The position numbers were made by a program, and so were the translations under genes. The notes under the pieces are model-generated. The model worked only from the letters and a program-made list of their open reading frames with translations, searched no databases and was not told the origin of the DNA. 19,090 nucleotides of DNA, taken from the NCBI GenBank assembly GCA_035636195.1, contig DASPZP010000252.1, forward strand, positions 1 through 19,090, given 5' to 3'. Shown piece after piece: positions 6,669 through 15,000 of the stretch. Each line of letters starts with the position of its first letter. The first letter of the stretch is position 1. The DNA comes from Anaeromyxobacter_A sp035636195 (GTDB lineage: Bacteria; Myxococcota; Myxococcia; Myxococcales; Anaeromyxobacteraceae).

Positions 6669-7322
6669 CTACTTCGTTTCCTTCGGCACCTTCTCCCAGT
6701 CGGCGAGGAACTTCTTCAGGCCGAGGTCGGTGAGCGGGTGCTTCGCCAGCTGCTCGATGACGTTGAAGGGAATGGTGGCGACGTCGGCGCCGAGACGGGC
6801 CGACTCGAGCACGTGGAGCGGATGGCGCACGCTCGCCACCAGCACCTTGGTGGCGAAGTCGTAGTTGCGGAAGATCTCGAGGATCTGCGCGATGAGCGCC
6901 ATCCCGTCCTCGGACACGTCGTCGAGGCGGCCGACGAAGGGCGAGACGTAGGTGGCGCCCGCCTTCGCGGCGAGGAGCGCCTGCACCGGCGAGAAGCAGA
7001 GGGTGACGTTGGTCCGAATGCCCTCGGCGGTGAGATCGCGGACGGCCCGCAGCCCCTCGGTGATGAGCGGCACCTTCACGACGATGTTGTTCGCCACCTT
7101 CGCGTAGTGACGGCCTTCCTTCATCATGCCGTCGTAGTCGACCGCGGTCACCTCGGCCGAGACCGGCCCGGGCACGAGCTCCGTGATCTCCTTCAGCACC
7201 TCGCTGAAGCGGCGGCCGGTCTTCGCGACCAGCGACGGGTTCGTGGTGACGCCGTCGCACAGGCCCATGGCGAGGGCCTTCTTGATCTCGCCCACGTCGG
7301 CGGTGTCGATGAAGAACTGCAT
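6669..7322 (-). CDS. tal: Transaldolase, small TalC/MipB-type (or fructose-6-phosphate aldolase-like)
   Basis: A 217-residue class I aldolase that transfers a dihydroxyacetone unit between sugar phosphates in the non-oxidative pentose phosphate pathway, cytosolic. The Schiff-base lysine is Lys83 in VVKVPLITEGL (81-91). The N-terminal FFIDTAD (3-9) contains Asp6, and GVTTNPSLVAK (24-34) provides the conserved Thr/Asn. SPFVGRLDD (127-135) is the phosphate-binding loop. Length matches the short transaldolase subfamily, which also includes fructose-6-phosphate aldolase; sequence alone does not cleanly separate the activities. ATG at 7322 has AGGAG six bases upstream. It converges on the repeat at 6570-6655 and is divergent from the arabinose-5-phosphate isomerase gene. 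Confidence 0.93.
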   Translation of the reverse strand: MQFFIDTADVGEIKKALAMGLCDGVTTNPSLVAKTGRRFSEVLKEITELVPGPVSAEVTAVDYDGMMKEGRHYAKVANNIVVKVPLITEGLRAVRDLTAEGIRTNVTLCFSPVQALLAAKAGATYVSPFVGRLDDVSEDGMALIAQILEIFRNYDFATKVLVASVRHPLHVLESARLGADVATIPFNVIEQLAKHPLTDLGLKKFLADWEKVPKETK

Positions 7323-7463
7323 GCCGTCTCCTTCGCTTCAGTGTGGCGGGGAGAGCTGGGTATAGCGGAGCGCTCCGACACGCCGCTCGCCAATCACCTC
7401 TGTGGAACTGGCCAGAAACCAGCCGGGATGTGCCCCGGGGCAGGGTGTGCTAAAGGGGCCGAC
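7323..7463. promoter_or_regulatory. Divergent intergenic region between tal and kdsD, with two palindromes
   Basis: These 141 bases separate oppositely directed start codons. They contain two perfect 12-base palindromes: CGGAGCGCTCCG at 7366-7377 and TGCCCCGGGGCA at 7431-7442. On the tal side, TATACC (minus strand, near 7358-7363) is a plausible -10 directly downstream of the first palindrome. On the kdsD side, AGGGG precedes the ATG. No convincing -35 was found. Palindromes this short arise by chance in GC-rich DNA, so an operator role is only a suggestion. Confidence 0.35.
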
Positions 7464-8492
7464 ATGCCGAGCCGGAAGAGCGCGGGCGTGGTCAAGCTGC
7501 CAGGTGGGCAGCCTCAGGTGCGCCGCCGTCAGCGCGAGCTCGTCGAGTATGGCCGGACGGTCCTGGCCGCCGAGGCGGGCGTGCTGGCGCGGATGACGCT
7601 CGATGCGCGCTTCGCCACCTGCGTCGAGTGGATCCTCACCTGCCGCGGCCGGGTAGTGGTGTCGGGGATGGGCAAGCCTGGCTTCATCGCCCAGAAGCTC
7701 TCGGCCACCCTCGCCTCGACCGGCACCCCTTCGCACTACCTCCACCCGGCCGAGGCGGCCCACGGGGACCTCGGCCGCGTCGCGAAGGAAGACGTGGTGC
7801 TGGCGCTCTCGAACTCGGGCGAGACGGAGGAGATCCTGCGCCTGCTGCCGGCGCTGAAGAAGATCGGGGCGCGGGTGGTAGCGCTCACCCGCGACGCGGT
7901 GAACCCGCTCGCCCGCGGCGCGGACCTGGTGCTCGCGATCGGCGACATCGAGGAGGCCTGCCCCATGGGCCTCGCCCCCACCGCCTCGACCGCCGCGCTG
8001 CTCGCCCTCGGCGACGCGCTCGCCATGACGGTCCTCAAGAATCGCCCCTTCGACCGCGAGGAGTACGCGCTCTACCACCCGGGCGGAAAGCTCGGCCGCG
8101 GCCTCATGAAGGTGCGCGAGGTGATGCGCGCCGGCCCCGCGAACCCGCTCGTACCAGAGAAGGCGCCGCTCAAGGAGGCCGTGGCCGTGATGACGAAGAC
8201 GCCCGGCCGCCCCGGCGCCTGCACCGTCGTCGACGCGGCCGGCAAGCTGGTGGGCGTCTTCACCGACGGCGATCTGCGCCGGATCGTGGAGCGCGGGCGG
8301 GTGGAGTTCGACGCGCCGGTGAGCCGCGTCATGTCGAGGAACCCGCGCACGGTCCGGCCGGAGGCGCTCGTCGCCGACGCGGCACGGGTGCTCCGCCAGG
8401 CGCGCATCGACCAGGTGCCGGTGGTCGACGACGAAGGGCGAGCGGTCGGGCTCCTCGACGTGCAGGACCTCCTCGCGGCGCGCGTGCTGTAG
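7464..8492 (+). CDS. kdsD: D-arabinose-5-phosphate isomerase (KdsD/KpsF/GutQ family)
   Basis: Interconverts ribulose-5-phosphate and arabinose-5-phosphate, the precursor of Kdo for lipopolysaccharide or capsule. At 342 residues it has an N-terminal SIS domain (about 35-205) and two CBS domains (about 215-342). The four catalytic positions known from E. coli KdsD are conserved with a constant offset: Lys71, Glu123, Glu164 and His205. HPAEAAHGDLG (94-104), SNSGET (116-121), EACPMGLAPTAST (164-176) and HPGGKLGR (205-212) are family hallmarks. The loop after the lysine reads GKPGF rather than the usual GKSGH. ATG at 7464 is preceded by AGGGG. An in-frame ATG at 7428 and a longer open frame upstream exist but lack family sequence and a ribosome site. 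The class II aldolase follows after seven bases, so the two are co-transcribed. Confidence 0.94.
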   Translation: MPSRKSAGVVKLPGGQPQVRRRQRELVEYGRTVLAAEAGVLARMTLDARFATCVEWILTCRGRVVVSGMGKPGFIAQKLSATLASTGTPSHYLHPAEAAHGDLGRVAKEDVVLALSNSGETEEILRLLPALKKIGARVVALTRDAVNPLARGADLVLAIGDIEEACPMGLAPTASTAALLALGDALAMTVLKNRPFDREEYALYHPGGKLGRGLMKVREVMRAGPANPLVPEKAPLKEAVAVMTKTPGRPGACTVVDAAGKLVGVFTDGDLRRIVERGRVEFDAPVSRVMSRNPRTVRPEALVADAARVLRQARIDQVPVVDDEGRAVGLLDVQDLLAARVL

Positions 8493-8499
8493 GCAGGCG

Positions 8500-9153
8500 A
8501 TGGCAGGCGCCCGCGCGAACGAAGCCGAGCTGCGCCGCGCCCTGGTGGCGGTGTGCCAGCGCCTCGACGCGAAGGACCTCATCGGCGGCGGCGAGGGGAA
8601 CGTCTCGTGTCGGCTCGGGAAGGACCGGCTGCTCGTCACGCCCGCGGGGGCCGTCAAGCGCGCGCTGCGGCCGGCAGACCTGGTGGTGGTGACGGAGACA
8701 GGCGAGAAGGTGCGCGGCCGCGGTCGCGCCTCGTCCGAGCTGCGCATGCACCTCGCGGCCTACCGCGCGCGCCCGGACGTGGGCGCCATCGTGCACGCGC
8801 ACCCGCTCTCGGCGGTGGCGCTCACGGTGGCCGGGCTCCCGCCCCCGAACGACGTCATGCCGGAGGCGTCGGTGGTCCTGGGCGAGGTGGTGGTGGCGCC
8901 CTTCGCGACGCCAGGGACCGACGAGGTTCCGCGCGCGCTCGGCCCGCTCCTCGCCGGGCACGACGTGCTGCTCCTCGAGCGCCACGGCGCGCTCGCGCTG
9001 GGCCGCACGCTCGCCGAGGCCCTCGATCGCCTGGAGACCCTGGAGCGCGTGGCGCGCGTGGCGCTCCTCGCCCGCCTCCTCGGGCGGTGCGAGCCACTCG
9101 GGGCCGAGGCGGTGGCGAAGGTGCTCGCGGCGGCGGGGGTGACGAGGGCCTAG
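8500..9153 (+). CDS. Class II aldolase/adducin-family protein (fuculose-phosphate aldolase-like)
   Basis: A 217-residue zinc-dependent aldolase-fold protein of the AraD/FucA superfamily, which also holds MtnB dehydratase and ribulose-phosphate epimerases. Zinc ligands are His99 and His101 (VHAHPL) and His162 (ERHGAL); the catalytic acid is Glu80 (SSELRMH). GGGEGNVSCRLG (29-40) is the phosphate-binding loop and TPAGA (47-51) follows it as in FucA. The stop codon of kdsD lies seven bases before the ATG, and AGGCAGG spanning that stop is the ribosome site. Co-transcription with an arabinose-5-phosphate isomerase suggests a pentose- or deoxypentose-phosphate substrate, but no sequence feature identifies it. 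Its TAG stop shares the bases CTAG (9150-9153) with the stop of folK on the other strand. Confidence 0.9.
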   Translation: MAGARANEAELRRALVAVCQRLDAKDLIGGGEGNVSCRLGKDRLLVTPAGAVKRALRPADLVVVTETGEKVRGRGRASSELRMHLAAYRARPDVGAIVHAHPLSAVALTVAGLPPPNDVMPEASVVLGEVVVAPFATPGTDEVPRALGPLLAGHDVLLLERHGALALGRTLAEALDRLETLERVARVALLARLLGRCEPLGAEAVAKVLAAAGVTRA

Positions 9154-9641
9154 GGAGACGGGTAGAGCCCCACCGCCCACATGTCGAACGGCGGGACCGC
9201 CCTGAGGAGGTCCGCAACCGTGGCCCCGGTGCCGGGGACGATCCGCTCCGGACACAGCTCCGCGAGCGGCGCCAGGACGAAGCGCCGCGAGATGAGGCCG
9301 GGGTGGGGCACCGTGAGCGAGGCCGTCCGGACCACCTCGTCGCCGAAGAGGAGCAGGTCGAGGTCGAGGGTGCGCGGGCCCCAGCGCAGGCCCCGCTCGC
9401 GGAGGGCTGCCTGCTCGACGACCTGCAGCGCCGCGAGGAGCTTCTCGGGCGGGAGCGTCGACTCGAGCTCCACCACCGCATTGAGGTAACGCGGCTGGCT
9501 CGGCCCCATGGGCGCCGCGTCGTAGACGCGCGAGCCGCGCAGGAACGCGATGCCCGCGGCGGCGCGGAGCTCGCGCGCGGCGAGCGCGAGGTGCGCCCAG
9601 CGGTCGCCGAGGTTCGTCCCCACCCCTACGTACGCGCGCAT
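9150..9641 (-). CDS. folK: 2-amino-4-hydroxy-6-hydroxymethyldihydropteridine pyrophosphokinase (HPPK)
   Basis: Transfers pyrophosphate from ATP to the pterin alcohol in folate synthesis. The 163-residue length is normal. The family signature RWGPRTLDLDLLLFG is at 86-100, with magnesium ligands Asp93 and Asp95 (Asp95/Asp97 in E. coli). The N-terminal YVGVGTNLGDR (4-14) and the PRYLNAV block (50-56) also fit. ATG at 9641 follows the purine-rich GGGGAGGGGAG. It is the last gene of the leftward operon, 18 bases after the FAH-family gene. Its stop overlaps that of the convergent aldolase, so no terminator space exists between them and each transcript must end inside the other gene. folB and folP are not in this window. 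Confidence 0.95.
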   Translation of the reverse strand: MRAYVGVGTNLGDRWAHLALAARELRAAAGIAFLRGSRVYDAAPMGPSQPRYLNAVVELESTLPPEKLLAALQVVEQAALRERGLRWGPRTLDLDLLLFGDEVVRTASLTVPHPGLISRRFVLAPLAELCPERIVPGTGATVADLLRAVPPFDMWAVGLYPSP

Positions 9642-9659
9642 GGCTCCCCTCCCCCGGCT

Positions 9660-10412
9660 TCACACCACCGGGTTCTTCAGGATGCCGATGCCCGGCACCT
9701 CGACCTCGACCCAGTCGCCGCGCCGGAGCGGCCCCACCCCGGCCGGCGTGCCGGTCGAGACGACGTCGCCGGGGAGGAGCGTCATCACGCTCGAGACGAA
9801 GGCGACGAGCGCATAGGCATCCACCACCAGTTCGCGCGTCGAGCCGCGCTGGCGCTCCGCGCCGTTGACGCGGCAGACGACGCTGGCGTCCATCGGATCG
9901 AGCGCCGTCTCGATGCAGGGCCCGATGGGGCAGAAGGTGTCGAAGGACTTGGCGCGCGTGAAGTGCTGCTCCGCGCGCTGGATGTCGCGAGCCGTGACGT
10001 CGTCGAGGCAGGTGAAGCCGAAGATGGCCTCCCGCGCCGTGATGGGGCTGCCGCAGGTCAGCGCGCGGCCCATGACGATCGCCAACTCGGCCTCGTGGTG
10101 GACCTCCTGCGACGCGGCGGGGAGCCGGATCTCGTCACCCGGCCCGATCACCGAGGTCGAGGGCTTGATGAAGAGGAGCGGCTCCCTCGGCACCTCGTGA
10201 CCGAGCTCCTGCGCGTGCGCGCGGTAGTTCCGCCCGATGCAGACGACCTTGGAAGGCTGCACCGGGGCAAGCAGCGCCACCTCGGAGAGCGGGTGTGCGG
10301 GCCCCTCCGGCAGGCCGCCGGCCCAGGGTTCGGCGGTGAGGGCACGGACCGAGGCCCCGTCGAGGACGCCGTAGTGCTCCCGTCCGGCGCGGCGGAACCG
10401 GCACGTCCGCAT
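9660..10412 (-). CDS. Fumarylacetoacetate hydrolase (FAH)-family protein
   Basis: A 250-residue single FAH-fold enzyme. Relatives cleave C-C bonds of acylpyruvates, decarboxylate oxaloacetate (FAHD1-like) or isomerise 2-hydroxyhepta-2,4-diene-1,7-dioate. CIGRNYRAHAQELG (58-71) is the conserved start of the catalytic domain. The metal ligands are Glu107 and Glu109 (HHEAELAIVMG) and Asp138 (CLDDVTARD). FIKPSTSVIGPGD (81-93) and VSTGTPAGVG also match. The first ~50 residues form the usual small N-terminal lobe. The ATG at 10412 directly abuts the dapB stop (TAGATG), indicating translational coupling. Nothing in the lysine pathway needs this fold, so it may be a housekeeping metabolite-repair enzyme carried in the operon (inference). 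Exact substrate unknown. Confidence 0.9.
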   Translation of the reverse strand: MRTCRFRRAGREHYGVLDGASVRALTAEPWAGGLPEGPAHPLSEVALLAPVQPSKVVCIGRNYRAHAQELGHEVPREPLLFIKPSTSVIGPGDEIRLPAASQEVHHEAELAIVMGRALTCGSPITAREAIFGFTCLDDVTARDIQRAEQHFTRAKSFDTFCPIGPCIETALDPMDASVVCRVNGAERQRGSTRELVVDAYALVAFVSSVMTLLPGDVVSTGTPAGVGPLRRGDWVEVEVPGIGILKNPVV

Positions 10413-11219
10413 CTAGCGCACTCCGAGGCCGAGCACGTCGGCCATGTCGTAGAGGCCCGGAGCGCGCCCGACCACCCAGCGCGCGGCCCGCACCGCCCCG
10501 CGCGCGAACTGGTCGCGGGAGGTGGCGCGGTGGGTGAGCTCGAGCCGCTCGCCCTCGCCCACGAAGTAGACGGTGTGCTCGCCCACCACGTCGCCGCCGC
10601 GCAGCGTCTGCACGCCGATCTCGCGCGCCGGCCGCTCGCCGACGAGGCCGTGGCGGCCGAAGTTGAGATCGCGCGCCGGGTCGCGCCCGAGCGCCTCCGC
10701 CGCCACCTCCGCGAGCCGCATGGCGGTGCCCGATGGAGCGTCCTTCTTCTTCTTGTGGTGCAGCTCGACGATCTCGACGTCGTAGGCGTCGCCGAGCGCG
10801 AGCGCCGCCCGCCGGACCATCGCGAAGAGGACGTTCACCCCCACGCTCATGTTGGGCGAGAGGACGATCGGGACGCGGCGCGCCGCCGCCTCGACCCGGG
10901 CCCGCGCCTCGAGCGTGAAGCCGGTGGAGCCGATGACGAGGGCTACCCCGGCCTCGGCGCACACGGCGGCGTGCGCGGCCGAGGCCTCGAAGCTCGTGAA
11001 GTCGACGACCACGTCGGCCCCGGCCTGGAGCGCCCGCGACAGGTCCGCCTGGACCGGGACGCCGAGCGGCGGGAGCCCGGCCGCCGCACCCGCGTCGAGG
11101 CCGGCGGCGAAGCCAGGCCGCTCGGTCGCCCCGACCAGCGCGAGCCCGTCCGCGTGCAGCGCGCGGATGATGTGTCCCCCCATGCGCCCCGAGGCGCCGG
11201 TCACCACCACTCGAGTCAT
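10413..11219 (-). CDS. dapB: 4-hydroxy-tetrahydrodipicolinate reductase
   Basis: NAD(P)H-dependent second step of the diaminopimelate branch, cytosolic. At 268 residues it is full length. The Rossmann motif VTGASGRMGG is at 6-15. The catalytic region VELHHKKKKDAPSGTA (151-166) places His154 and Lys158 at the positions of E. coli His159 and Lys163. VVDFTSFEA (71-79) and SPNMSVGVN (121-129) are further family blocks. ATG at 11219 follows GGAGAGGTGA. It lies 13 bases after dapA and directly abuts the FAH-family gene, in the order of the pathway. Confidence 0.97.
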   Translation of the reverse strand: MTRVVVTGASGRMGGHIIRALHADGLALVGATERPGFAAGLDAGAAAGLPPLGVPVQADLSRALQAGADVVVDFTSFEASAAHAAVCAEAGVALVIGSTGFTLEARARVEAAARRVPIVLSPNMSVGVNVLFAMVRRAALALGDAYDVEIVELHHKKKKDAPSGTAMRLAEVAAEALGRDPARDLNFGRHGLVGERPAREIGVQTLRGGDVVGEHTVYFVGEGERLELTHRATSRDQFARGAVRAARWVVGRAPGLYDMADVLGLGVR

Positions 11220-11232
11220 GCGTTCACCTCTC

Positions 11233-12120
11233 CTAGGCGCGCGCCACGAGGCCGAAGCGGACCATGGCCTCGCGGATCTTGGCCAGGTTCGCGTCCGAGA
11301 CGGGCGCGAGCGGCAGCCGCAGCTCGGGGCCAGCCCTCCCGAGGAGCGCCACTGCTGCCTTGACCGGACCCGGGTTCGTCTCGATGAACATGGTCCGGAT
11401 CAAGTCGGCCAGCGCCACCTGCCGCTCGAGCGCGCGGGCGTAGTCGCCGCGCAGCGCCGCCGAGACGAGGTCCTTCATGGCGCGCGGGGCGATGTTCGTC
11501 ACGACCGAGATGACGCCGTGGCCCCCGCAGGCGATGTACGGGAGCACCGTGAAGTCGTCGCCCGACAGCCAGGCGAGGGCGTCCTTCCCCACCTTCTCTA
11601 CGAGTTGCACCTGCCGGTCCATGCTCGCCGTGGCCTCCTTCAGCCCGACGATGGCGCCAGCCTTGGCGAGCCGCGCCACCGTCTCGGGCAGGAGGTCACC
11701 CGAGGTGCGGGAGGGCACATTGTAGGCGACGTTGGGAAAGCGGGTCGCCTCGTGGATGGCCAGGTAGTGGCGGTACAGGCCCTCCTGCGTGGGCTTGTTG
11801 TAGTAGGGCGTGACGACGAGCGCGGCGTCGGCGCCGAGCTCCTTGACCCGCTTCACCGACTCGATGCACTCGTGGGTGGCGTTCGAGCCGGCGCCGGCGA
11901 TGACGGGGACGCGGCCGCGAACCGTCTCCACCACCGCGCGCACCACGTCCGAGCGCTCCTGGGCGGTGAGGGTGACGCCCTCGCCGGTCGTGCCGCACGG
12001 CACGATGCCGTCCGTGCCCTCGGCGAGCTGCCACTCGGTGAGCGCGCGCAACGCGCGCAAGTCCACCTCACCGTCCTTCATCGGGGTGACGATGGCGACG
12101 AGCGAACCTTGGAAGCGCAT
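11233..12120 (-). CDS. dapA: 4-hydroxy-tetrahydrodipicolinate synthase
   Basis: Condenses pyruvate with aspartate semialdehyde, the committed step to DAP and lysine. With the start chosen here it is 295 residues. Catalytic residues fall at the exact E. coli numbers: Lys161 (GLKEAT, Schiff base), Tyr133 (AYNVPSRT), Thr44 (GTTGEG), Tyr107 (TPYYNKP) and Arg138. I chose ATG at 12120 because GGAGGT lies just upstream and the protein then begins MRFQGSLVAIVTP, as in the family. An ATG nine codons earlier (12147) is less likely. It is 28 bases after lysA. Lysine feedback inhibition is possible for the family but cannot be judged here. Confidence 0.97.
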   Translation of the reverse strand: MRFQGSLVAIVTPMKDGEVDLRALRALTEWQLAEGTDGIVPCGTTGEGVTLTAQERSDVVRAVVETVRGRVPVIAGAGSNATHECIESVKRVKELGADAALVVTPYYNKPTQEGLYRHYLAIHEATRFPNVAYNVPSRTSGDLLPETVARLAKAGAIVGLKEATASMDRQVQLVEKVGKDALAWLSGDDFTVLPYIACGGHGVISVVTNIAPRAMKDLVSAALRGDYARALERQVALADLIRTMFIETNPGPVKAAVALLGRAGPELRLPLAPVSDANLAKIREAMVRFGLVARA

Positions 12121-12148
12121 GGGACCTCCCTCAGGGCTGGCCGACAAT

Positions 12149-13428
<1,280 letters not shown>

Positions 13429-13432
<4 letters not shown>

Positions 13433-13578
13433 GGGGTCGAGTTCGGGGTCGGGGTCGGGTTCGGGGTCGGGGTCGCCCCCGCGTCAGGAGCCTCCCGCAG
13501 CGGCGGCCGCGGCGGGGCCTTCACCCCGCAGGCGAGGCCGCACAGGATCGTCGCGAGGAGCGCGCCCTTCTTCGTCAC
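13429..13578 (-). CDS. lptM: Small LptM/YifL-like lipoprotein
   Basis: Only 49 residues from a GTG at 13578. It has KK at 3-4, a short hydrophobic stretch (ALLATILCGLA) and a lipidation cysteine at 17. After the cysteine comes CGVKAPPRPP (17-26), which matches the CGLKGPLYFPP-like start of mature LptM/YifL lipoproteins. In E. coli LptM assists LptD assembly for LPS export. Glycine at -3 makes the lipobox (GLAC) non-canonical. The C-terminus (37-49) is a Pro/Thr/Asn repeat. Both ends overlap neighbours by GTGA (argH stop/start at 13575-13578; stop/lysA start at 13429-13432). The location next to lysA matches the yifL/lppL neighbourhood in many proteobacteria. A longer frame to 13731 exists but runs inside argH. 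Confidence 0.75.
13433..13475. repeat. GGGGTC-based tandem repeat inside the lipoprotein gene
   Basis: On the + strand the 18-base unit TTCGGGGTCGGGGTCGGG runs from 13442 and is repeated almost completely to 13475, with a degenerate copy at 13433-13441. It encodes the PTPTPN-like tail of the lipoprotein on the minus strand. Units are multiples of three, so slippage would change tail length without shifting the frame. Confidence 0.7.
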
Positions 13579-14975
13579 GGCGCCTTCCCGAGCTGCTTGT
13601 CCCAGCGCGCGAGCTGGCGAGCGACCTGCTTCGGGCCCGGGCCGCCCGGGAGCTCGCGGCGGGCGAGGCTCGCCTTCGGGTCGAAGCGGCGCCTCACGTC
13701 GGGCGCGAAGGCCGGGTGGAAGCGAGCCCACTCGGCCGCCGACAGCTCGGCCAGGCCCTGGCCCGTCCGCGTCGCGTGGGCCGCCGCCGCCCCGACCGCC
13801 TCGTGAGCCTCGCGGAACGGGACGCCCTTCTCGACCAGGTACTCGGCCGCGTCGGTCGCGAGCGCCTCGCCCGAGCCGAGCGCCTCCCGCATGCGGTCGG
13901 CGTGGTAGGTGGCCGTCTCGACCGCCCCCGCCAGCGCCACCAGCGTCGCGATGAGCGTCTCGGGGGCCCCTAGCAGCGGGCGCTTGTCCTCCTGGAGATC
14001 GCGGTTGTACGAGAGCGGCAGGTTCTTCGCGAGCGCGAGCAGCGTGACGAGATCGCCGAGCGCCCGCCCGGCCCGGCCGCGCGCCAGCTCGGCGACGTCC
14101 GGGTTCTTCTTCTGCGGCATGAGCGAGCTGCCGGTCGAGAAGGCGTCGGAGAGCGTCATGAAGCCGAACTCGCGCGTCGTCCAGAGGACGATCTCCTCGC
14201 CCAGCCGCGACAGGTGGACGGCGGCGAGGGCGCAGGCGAAGGCGAGCTCGATGGCGCTGTCGCGATCGGAGACGGCGTCGAGGGAGTTCTGCGTGATCCC
14301 GGCGAGCCCGAGGGCGCGGGCCGTATGGTGGCGGTCGATGCGCAGGGTGGTCCCGGCCAGCGCGCCCGAGCCGAGCGGCGAGATGGCCGCGCGCGCCTTC
14401 ACTTCGCCGAAGCGCTGCCGGTCCCTCCCCAGCATCTCCACGTGCGCGAGCAGGTGGTGCGCCAGCGAGACCGGCTGCGCGCGCTGGAGGTGCGTGTACC
14501 CGGGCAGGAGCGTGGCCTGGTGCCGGCGCGCCTGTCCGAGGAGCGCGCGCATGAGCGTGACCAGCGCGGCGTCGCAGCGATCGCAGGCGCCGACGATGAA
14601 GAGGCGCTCGTCGAGCGCGACCTGGTCGTTGCGGCTGCGGCCGGCGTGGAGGTAGCCGGCGTCCTTGCCGACGAGCTCGCCCAGCCGCCGCTCGACGTGG
14701 GTGTGGACGTCCTCCAGCGCCGGCTCGAAGCGAATGCGGCCGGCCGCGAACTCCTCCCGAACCTGGGCGAGCCCCGCGTCGATGCGCCGGGCGGCGGCGG
14801 CGGGGATGATCCCGCAGGACGCCAGCATGGCGACGTGCGCCCGGGAGCCGCGGATGTCCTCGTCGTAGAGGGCGGCGTCGTCCTGGATCGAGACCGAGAG
14901 CGCGACCAGCCGCGGATCGGCTTCGCCCGAGAGCGCGGCGCGCGAGACGGGCTTCGCCGGCTTGTTCCGCTTCAT
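13575..14975 (-). CDS. argH: Argininosuccinate lyase
   Basis: Splits argininosuccinate into arginine and fumarate, the last step of arginine synthesis. At 466 residues it is full length. The fumarase-superfamily signature GSSLMPQKKNPD is at 282-293 with the catalytic-loop serines 283/284. HAGRSRNDQVA (110-120) and GYTHLQRAQPVS (159-170), with His162, are the other active-site regions. The extreme N-terminus lacks the usual LWGGRF motif and instead reads RAALSGEADPRL (12-23) before the normal helix, a modest divergence. ATG at 14975 follows GGGGAG. It lies 25 bases after the barrel-protein gene and overlaps the lipoprotein start by four bases. argG is not in the window. Confidence 0.96.
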   Translation of the reverse strand: MKRNKPAKPVSRAALSGEADPRLVALSVSIQDDAALYDEDIRGSRAHVAMLASCGIIPAAAARRIDAGLAQVREEFAAGRIRFEPALEDVHTHVERRLGELVGKDAGYLHAGRSRNDQVALDERLFIVGACDRCDAALVTLMRALLGQARRHQATLLPGYTHLQRAQPVSLAHHLLAHVEMLGRDRQRFGEVKARAAISPLGSGALAGTTLRIDRHHTARALGLAGITQNSLDAVSDRDSAIELAFACALAAVHLSRLGEEIVLWTTREFGFMTLSDAFSTGSSLMPQKKNPDVAELARGRAGRALGDLVTLLALAKNLPLSYNRDLQEDKRPLLGAPETLIATLVALAGAVETATYHADRMREALGSGEALATDAAEYLVEKGVPFREAHEAVGAAAAHATRTGQGLAELSAAEWARFHPAFAPDVRRRFDPKASLARRELPGGPGPKQVARQLARWDKQLGKAP

Positions 14976-15000
14976 GAGGCTCTCCCCGGGCGGGCGGCGG

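Noticed and set aside
5919..7463. Long upstream extension of the kdsD frame
   Set aside because: It crosses the amidotransferase, hypothetical, repeat and transaldolase regions with a shadow-like composition; family homology begins after the ATG at 7464.
8553..11363. Rightward open frame of over 900 codons across the aldolase, folK, FAH and dapB genes
   Set aside because: Low-complexity Arg/Ala/Gly/Glu composition; overlaps four genes with intact catalytic motifs in other frames.
13433..13475. Short GGGGTC repeats considered as a CRISPR or iteron array
   Set aside because: Units are contiguous without spacers, total length is under 50 bases, and they are part of a coding tail.
13579..13731. 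N-terminal extension of the lipoprotein frame to an ATG at 13731
   Set aside because: The added residues lie inside argH in another frame, and would bury the signal sequence; the GTG with the GTGA overlap fits the operon pattern.
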